The position numbers were made by a program, and so were the translations under genes. A stretch of DNA of 64,000 bases, taken from positions 248,001 through 312,000 of the forward strand of contig JBGUBD010000004.1 in assembly GCA_041821185.1 (NCBI GenBank), given 5' to 3'. This document shows positions 59,789-64,000 of the stretch, in pieces. Position 1 is the stretch's first letter. The number at the start of each line of letters is the position of its first letter. Under the pieces are notes generated by a model. The model did no database searches. It was not told the origin of the DNA and worked only from the letters and a program-made list of their open reading frames with translations. The DNA is from Phycisphaerales bacterium AB-hyl4. Lineage in GTDB: Bacteria; Planctomycetota; Phycisphaerae; Phycisphaerales; Phycisphaeraceae.

Positions 59789-60694
59789 CGGCCGATTCCT
59801 TCCAGAACGGTGCACGAAACAGATACAGGGGCCAACCCCTCCGGCCGGCGGAGCAATGGCGCGCCAGACGAACAACGGCCCCGAGGTGTCATTGCAATAG
59901 TGAAAATGTGAAGCCGGCCCTGCGTCTCACCCAAGCCCGGGCCATAGCCGAACCATGGCGGCAGCACGACGCGTAACGATCAGGCTCCGCCCCCCTCGAC
60001 TGCGCGCCGACAGCGCGCACGAGTTGGTCAATCGACTGCATCAGTCGTCAGGGGAGGTGCTCGGCGTCGTCGCCCAAAGGGGGCCCGCCGGACTCCGGCA
60101 TACCCCCGGACTCGCCCCTAAGCCTCCAGAGAAGAGATAGGATGCAGGCACACAAGCCTGCGACACCACCTTATCTCCCTTCCCCCAAACGCCCCCGAAT
60201 GTCCCTCACCGACCGCTCCTGCGGACGTCGATGCCTTTTCATCGGGCATTTTCAGTCGTCAAGCCAGTTTCCTGACTGACGGCCCCCCAGAATACCGAAT
60301 TTTCCTTAGCATGGCCAAGACTTTTGATCCCTTGCCTAGCTTATTTCACTAGACGTTGACGGCCATTGGCTGAGTCATTACTCCGCCAAGTGTCCACAAA
60401 CGATGGAGAAATGCAATAGGTTTGCTCATGCCGGTTCGGTTTTTTTAGGGTCTCGCGTCCGCTAATCCATACAGGCCAGCCCCGTCTCAGGCTTACGGAC
60501 CACGGCGGATGGCGGATTCATGGAGGCGCAATAGGGGAACATTGGGGTCGCCTGGTACGTTTTCGCAAGGGAATCCCCGGAGCGTCGCCGCGATGCATCC
60601 TTGGCATTCATTAGTCATGCCCCCCTGCTCCCTGTACCCCAGCCGGCCCGGCCCATACCATGCACCATACGGTTTGCCCTCAGGAGAACGCGCG
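59789..60694. other. Long divergent intergenic region with an RNA hairpin
   Basis: 906 bp between the response regulator (- strand) and the GH130 gene (+ strand). It is GC-rich near 60066-60120 with palindrome GCCGGACTCCGGC (60087-60099). At 60134-60177 GAGATAGG...GCAGGC-ACACAA-GCCTGC...CCTTATCTC can fold into a long stem. The stretch 60290-60480 is AT-rich and probably carries promoters. No protein-coding gene or known riboswitch was recognised. Confidence 0.5.
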
Positions 60695-61777
60695 ATGCTC
60701 GAACGGCTCTTTTCACACTGCATGGTTCGGCCAAGCGACATCCAGCCAAGCAGCAGCCAGATGAAAGTCGTCGGGGTGTTCAATCCCGGCGTCATTGAAG
60801 TCAACGGCCAGGTCATCCTGCTCGTCCGCGTGGTCGAGCAACCGACCGAAACGCGCGAGGGCTTCGAACCCTCGCCGCGCTTCGTGCCAAAGCAAGGCAT
60901 CACGTTCGACTGGCTTGATGAAAAACAGCTCGACTTCTATGACCCGCGCGTCTACCACGAACGCGGGACCGGCCTGGCTCGGCTACGGTTCATCTCCTAC
61001 CTCAAAGTGCTTCGCTCCGACGATGGAAAAACCATCACCGACCATGACGGGCCGGTGATCATGCCGGACAACGTCTACGAAGAGTACGGCGTTGAAGACC
61101 CGCGCATCACGCAGATCGGCTCGACGTATTACATCACCTACGTCGCAGTTTCACGGCATGGCATTACGACCTGCTTACTGTCGACGACGGACTTTCAGCG
61201 GTTTACGCGGCATGGCATTATCTTTCCGCCCGAGAACAAGGATGTGTTGCTGTTTCCGGAGAAAATCGTCGGCGATTACCTGGCGATGCATCGGCCGGTG
61301 ACGTCGACGCGATTCCGTCCGCCAGAGATGTGGACCGCGCGCAGCCCGGACCTGATCCACTGGGGCGGACACGAGCAGATGCTCGGCGCCGACAGCACGT
61401 GGGAGCAGAGTCGCGTGGGCGGGGGTACGCCGCCGATCCGCACGGAGCGAGGTTGGTTGACGATATATCACGGCAGCGCCCGGCCTGAGGGCGACCAGGG
61501 GCCGGGCACATACACAGCAGGCGCGTTGTTATTGGATTCGCAACGGCCGAGCAAGGTGATCGCCCAGACGCGAGAACCAATCATGACGCCGGAGGAAACG
61601 TTCGAGCGAGAAGGGTTTGTGAATAACGTCGTTTTTCCCACAGCTGTGCTCGAACGCGATGATGCCTACTGGGTGTACTACGGCGCGGCGGATGAGAATG
61701 TCGGCGTAACCGCGTACAGGCGGGAAGATCTGTTGAACGCACTGCAAAAACCAAGCAGTGCGAACAGCGCAACTTAA
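60695..61777 (+). CDS. GH130-family glycoside phosphorylase/hydrolase
   Basis: 360 residues. MLERLFSHCMVRPSDIQPSSSQMKVVGVFNPGVIEVNGQVILLVRVVEQ is the typical GH130 opening. YGVEDPRITQIGSTYYITYVAVSRHG holds the general-acid Asp, and GGTPPIRTERGWLTIYHG is a further blade. Family members phosphorolyse beta-1,2- or beta-1,4-mannosides. The sugar is inferred. ATG 60695 has a CAGGAGAACGC site just upstream. The longer frame from 60509 has no support. Confidence 0.9.
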   Translation: MLERLFSHCMVRPSDIQPSSSQMKVVGVFNPGVIEVNGQVILLVRVVEQPTETREGFEPSPRFVPKQGITFDWLDEKQLDFYDPRVYHERGTGLARLRFISYLKVLRSDDGKTITDHDGPVIMPDNVYEEYGVEDPRITQIGSTYYITYVAVSRHGITTCLLSTTDFQRFTRHGIIFPPENKDVLLFPEKIVGDYLAMHRPVTSTRFRPPEMWTARSPDLIHWGGHEQMLGADSTWEQSRVGGGTPPIRTERGWLTIYHGSARPEGDQGPGTYTAGALLLDSQRPSKVIAQTREPIMTPEETFEREGFVNNVVFPTAVLERDDAYWVYYGAADENVGVTAYRREDLLNALQKPSSANSAT

Positions 61778-61863
61778 ATTAAGGTACCGAAGACCGCAGC
61801 GCGATCGCCTCGGCTAACTGTTGCATGCGCGAAGTCGCGCGGCCATACAGTAAGTTGCGATGC

Positions 61864-63171
61864 TTATGGGAAGATGCCACGAACCCGGTAGACCTTGCCG
61901 ACGTTTTCCAGCGCCGCGAGGTAGGCGGCGGTGCGCAGGTCGCAATCGAAACGATGCGCCATCAGCTTCGTCCGCTGAGCGGCGGCGAAGATATGCTTGC
62001 GCAACGCGGCGTCGACCTTCTCAGCATCCCACGTCTCAGCGAGGCGATTCTGCTGCCACTCAAAGTAGCTGACCGTCACGCCGCCACTGTTGCAAAGCAC
62101 GGCAGGAAGAATCTTGACACCACGCTCGACGAGCCTCCGTTCGCCCTGCGGAGTAGTCGGTGCGTTGGCACCCTCCGCGACGACGCGGGCGTTGATCAGC
62201 GACGCCTTGGGCTCGTCGATCATCTGCTCCAGCGCCGCGGGGATGAACACATCCACCGGCAGGCTGTAGAACTGTTCTTCCTCAAGGGCCTCGGCGCCGG
62301 GGAAGTCAGCGACCCCGCCATGATGCGCCACATGCGCCGCAAGCGCAACCGCATCCATGCCCTTGTCGCAGTGGATAGCGCCGGAGTGGTCCATGACGGC
62401 CTTGAGCTTCGCGCCGCGTTCGTCCAGCAGCCGGGCAGTCCACGAGGCAACGTTGCCGTAGCCGATGAGGCTGTAGCTCATCTCGCGGATGTCGACGCCG
62501 AGTTCGGGCAGCAGTTCGTCGAGTACGAAGACGAGGCCTTGCCCGGTGGCTTTTTCGCGCCCGTGCGAACCACCGAACTCCAGCGGCTTGCCGGTGACGA
62601 CGGCCTGGCCGGTCCAGCGTCGGCTTTGCGGGGTAAAGTTGATATACGTGTCGGCCATCCATCCCATGATGTCGGAATTCGTGCCCACGTCCGGCGCGGG
62701 GATGTCATGGTCCGGGCCGATATTTTCACCAAGGGCACTGGTGAATCGGCGGGTGAGCCGCATCATCTCGTCGCGCGAGAGTGCTTTCGGGTCGACCTGC
62801 ACGCCCCCCTTTGCCCCGCCGTAGGGCAGGCGGACCAGCGAGGCTTTCATCGTCATCAGCACCGCCAAAGCCTTGACGTGGTCGAGGCTGACGCTGGGAT
62901 GAAAGCGCATGCCGCCCTTGTACGGGCCGAGGATGTTGTTGTGCTGAACGCGATAGCCTTTGAACAGGCGATAGTCACCGTTGTCCATCTTCACTGGGAA
63001 GTGGACCATCAGTTCATTCTTCGGCTGAGCGAGAATCAACTGCAGGTGACGCGGCAGTTCGAGCATGTCGGCGGCCCTGAGCACAAGCGTGATCACCTGC
63101 TGAAACAGGTCGGCCGGGTCGTATCGAAAACCCAATTCGTTGAAAACAGATACAGGATGATCGGCCATCAT
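61864..63171 (-). CDS. Glu/Leu/Phe/Val-family amino acid dehydrogenase
   Basis: 435 residues. LPYGGAKGGVQVDPKALSRDEMMRLTRRF contains the catalytic Lys. DIPAPDVGTNSDIMGWMADTY and MSYSLIGYGNVASWTARLL (NAD-binding) confirm the family. EGANAPTTPQGERRLVERGVKILPAVLCNSGGVTVSYFEWQQN is the C-terminal part. The length and motifs fit NAD(P)-dependent glutamate dehydrogenase, which interconverts glutamate and 2-oxoglutarate plus ammonium. Start ATG 63171 or 63168. Divergent from the degenerate receiver gene. Confidence 0.93.
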   Translation of the reverse strand: MMADHPVSVFNELGFRYDPADLFQQVITLVLRAADMLELPRHLQLILAQPKNELMVHFPVKMDNGDYRLFKGYRVQHNNILGPYKGGMRFHPSVSLDHVKALAVLMTMKASLVRLPYGGAKGGVQVDPKALSRDEMMRLTRRFTSALGENIGPDHDIPAPDVGTNSDIMGWMADTYINFTPQSRRWTGQAVVTGKPLEFGGSHGREKATGQGLVFVLDELLPELGVDIREMSYSLIGYGNVASWTARLLDERGAKLKAVMDHSGAIHCDKGMDAVALAAHVAHHGGVADFPGAEALEEEQFYSLPVDVFIPAALEQMIDEPKASLINARVVAEGANAPTTPQGERRLVERGVKILPAVLCNSGGVTVSYFEWQQNRLAETWDAEKVDAALRKHIFAAAQRTKLMAHRFDCDLRTAAYLAALENVGKVYRVRGIFP

Positions 63172-63288
63172 CGGCACTCCATTACTGGCCGGCGGCAAAT
63201 CGTTCGTCAGGCCGCCAGGCTGAAGTGTCATGCTAACATGAGTGTTCATTTTCATCACATCGGCAGGATCGGACGATATGATGCAGCA

Positions 63289-63663
63289 ATGATCGTTTAC
63301 TGCTGTGCCGACCTGATCTTTGCCACCCGCATCCGCGCCACGGCCGACAGCCTGGGCCTCGTCACCCGGCCGGTGCGCAACCCCGACATGCTGCGCAGCC
63401 GTCTCGACCAGATCGACGACGGCAAACCCAACGCGCCGGTGACCGCCCTGCTGCTGGATTTGGACACCGGCGAACCGGGCCTGGCGCTGATCGAACAGGT
63501 CAAGCAGCACGACCCGGCGATCCCCGTGGTCGCGTTTGGAGCCCATGTTGCGACGGAGCTGCTCGCCGCCGCACGGGAGCGCGGAGCCGACAGCGTCATG
63601 CCGCGCGGAGCGTTCACCAGCCAGTTGCCCGCCCTGCTGCAACAGTATGCCGGCGAAAATTGA
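63289..63663 (+). CDS. Degenerate response-regulator receiver protein
   Basis: 124 residues with the receiver fold only. ALLLDLDTGEPGLALIEQVKQHDPAIPVVAFGAHVATELLAAARERGADSVMPRGAF has strand 3 with an Asp and the helix-4/5 region, but the N-terminal acidic pair is replaced (VYCCADLIFATRI) and the signal lysine is Arg (MPRG). It is probably a phosphorylation-independent pseudo-receiver. It starts at ATG 63289 in the short divergent gap with the dehydrogenase gene. The gene is followed after 66 bp by tRNA-Pro. Confidence 0.72.
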   Translation: MIVYCCADLIFATRIRATADSLGLVTRPVRNPDMLRSRLDQIDDGKPNAPVTALLLDLDTGEPGLALIEQVKQHDPAIPVVAFGAHVATELLAAARERGADSVMPRGAFTSQLPALLQQYAGEN

Positions 63664-63729
63664 CGATTCACCAGCGAAACACAGCGTTTGCAGGGCTACA
63701 GGCGTGAGCCTACAATTGCCTGCTTGCTA

Positions 63730-63804
63730 CGGGGTGTAGCTCAGCTTGGTTAGAGCGCGCGTCTGGGGGGCGCGAGGTCGCAGGTTCGAATCCTGTCACC
63801 CCGA
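63730..63804 (+). tRNA. tRNA-Pro (anticodon GGG)
   Basis: Acceptor stem CGGGGTG/CACCCCG is perfectly paired. The D-arm is GCTC..GAGC. The anticodon loop CTGGGGG gives anticodon GGG. The T-arm is GCAGG-TTCGAAT-CCTGT, with discriminator A. CCA is not encoded. Confidence 0.95.
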
Positions 63805-63879
63805 ATCCGACATGTCAGGCTGAAAGCACAGGTTGTGCTTACCCGCCAACAGGCGGCGCGGCCGTTTCCCGGAACCTAA

Positions 63880-63899
63880 AACGTACCCATGGGTACGTT
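63880..63899. repeat. Perfect 20-bp palindrome
   Basis: AACGTACCCATGGGTACGTT lies between tRNA-Pro and the integrase-like gene, 18 bp before its GTG start. It may be an operator or a recombinase-binding site. Confidence 0.8.
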
Positions 63900-63917
63900 G
63901 AACACCGGAGACCAGCC

Positions 63918-64000
63918 GTGACCGCAGCCCGAACCAACACGTTACCGAAACTACGCCGCCAGAAGGAAAAGGGAAGGCCCGACCGAGCGTTCGTCGTGCT
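63918..64000 (+). CDS. Partial gene, N-terminus resembling planctomycete integrases
   Basis: The reading frame starts at GTG 63918, 8 bp after GGAG, and runs off the window edge after 27 codons (MTAARTNTLPKLRRQKEKGR then PDRAFVV). A basic start followed by a KGRPDRAFVVL-type strand resembles the N-terminal region of tyrosine-recombinase proteins common in planctomycetes. The position directly after a tRNA supports an integrase at the edge of an integrated element. The catalytic domain lies outside the window, so this is tentative. Confidence 0.5.
   Translation, partial: MTAARTNTLPKLRRQKEKGRPDRAFVV

Noticed and set aside
60290..60360. Sigma-54 promoter near TGGCCAAGACTTTTGA
   Set aside because: The -12 GC dinucleotide is not at the required spacing from the -24 GG.
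60280..60480. c-di-GMP (GEMM) riboswitch suggested by GAGCAAACC on the - strand
   Set aside because: Only the short GCAAACC piece matches. The second conserved helix and the tetraloop receptor segment are absent.
61825..63288. Long + strand frame preceding the pseudo-receiver
   Set aside because: It is antisense to the amino acid dehydrogenase. Only the last 124 codons, outside that gene, have receiver-like sequence.

Overview
The window is about 60-63% GC and looks like a chromosomal segment of a planctomycete, most plausibly class Phycisphaerae. This is inferred from gene content: exosortase and EpsI, a lamin-tail secreted protein, zinc-ribbon proteins, GspG-like prepilin, YhaM-like nuclease and an unusual integrase next to a tRNA. 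No rRNA or other direct taxonomic marker is present.

Left part (1-21.4 kb): mostly single housekeeping genes in both orientations. They are a partial TsaB-like end, Der, a UbiD-family decarboxylase, an ITP/XTP pyrophosphatase, a zinc-ribbon/VWA-like membrane protein, a lamin-tail protein, an AT-rich lipoprotein-like gene bracketed by REP-like repeats, a DUF4442-like protein, DnaN, a giant AsmA-like protein, PheA, two DUF4203-like membrane proteins, DedA, a YhaM-like nuclease, an SMP-30 protein, a nucleoside phosphorylase-like protein and a glycerate-type dehydrogenase. The gaps carry two dispersed repeat families: a palindrome of the type CCCACGGATGCCATCCGTGGG followed by CTTT, and TTTCTGG-type heptamers. 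The + strand is strongly G-rich here whatever the gene direction.

Middle (21.4-27.3 kb): a second DedA, a methyltransferase, RecJ with a coupled small membrane protein, a type II pseudopilin-like protein and XseA. Near 21.4 kb the + strand loses its G excess, and the only palindrome further right (25.67 kb) is inverted, which suggests a replichore switch or an inversion boundary.

Right part (27.4-59.8 kb): a large exopolysaccharide locus almost entirely on the - strand. At its upstream end a NarL-type response regulator precedes a NusG/RfaH-like antiterminator. Then come a secreted beta-helix protein with a 15-copy Pro-rich repeat, two pyruvyltransferase-like proteins, a Wzx-like flippase, an FrhB-like Fe-S protein, an O-antigen polymerase-like protein, a PP-loop (QueC-like) enzyme, several glycosyltransferases, a kinase-like protein, a PssD/PssE pair, a nucleotidyltransferase-like protein, exosortase, EpsI, a Wzz/BY-kinase, an initiating sugar transferase and a 1435-residue TPR protein. 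Many genes overlap by ATGA. The most striking item is the BY-kinase: a tandem motif matching the MshEN c-di-GMP-binding consensus sits inside its ATPase domain, between Walker A' and Walker B. This would give direct second-messenger control of polysaccharide export.

Right end (60.7-64 kb): a GH130 glycoside phosphorylase-like gene, a Glu/Leu/Phe/Val dehydrogenase, a degenerate receiver protein, tRNA-Pro(GGG), a perfect 20-bp palindrome and the first codons of a gene resembling planctomycete integrases, probably the edge of an integrated element.
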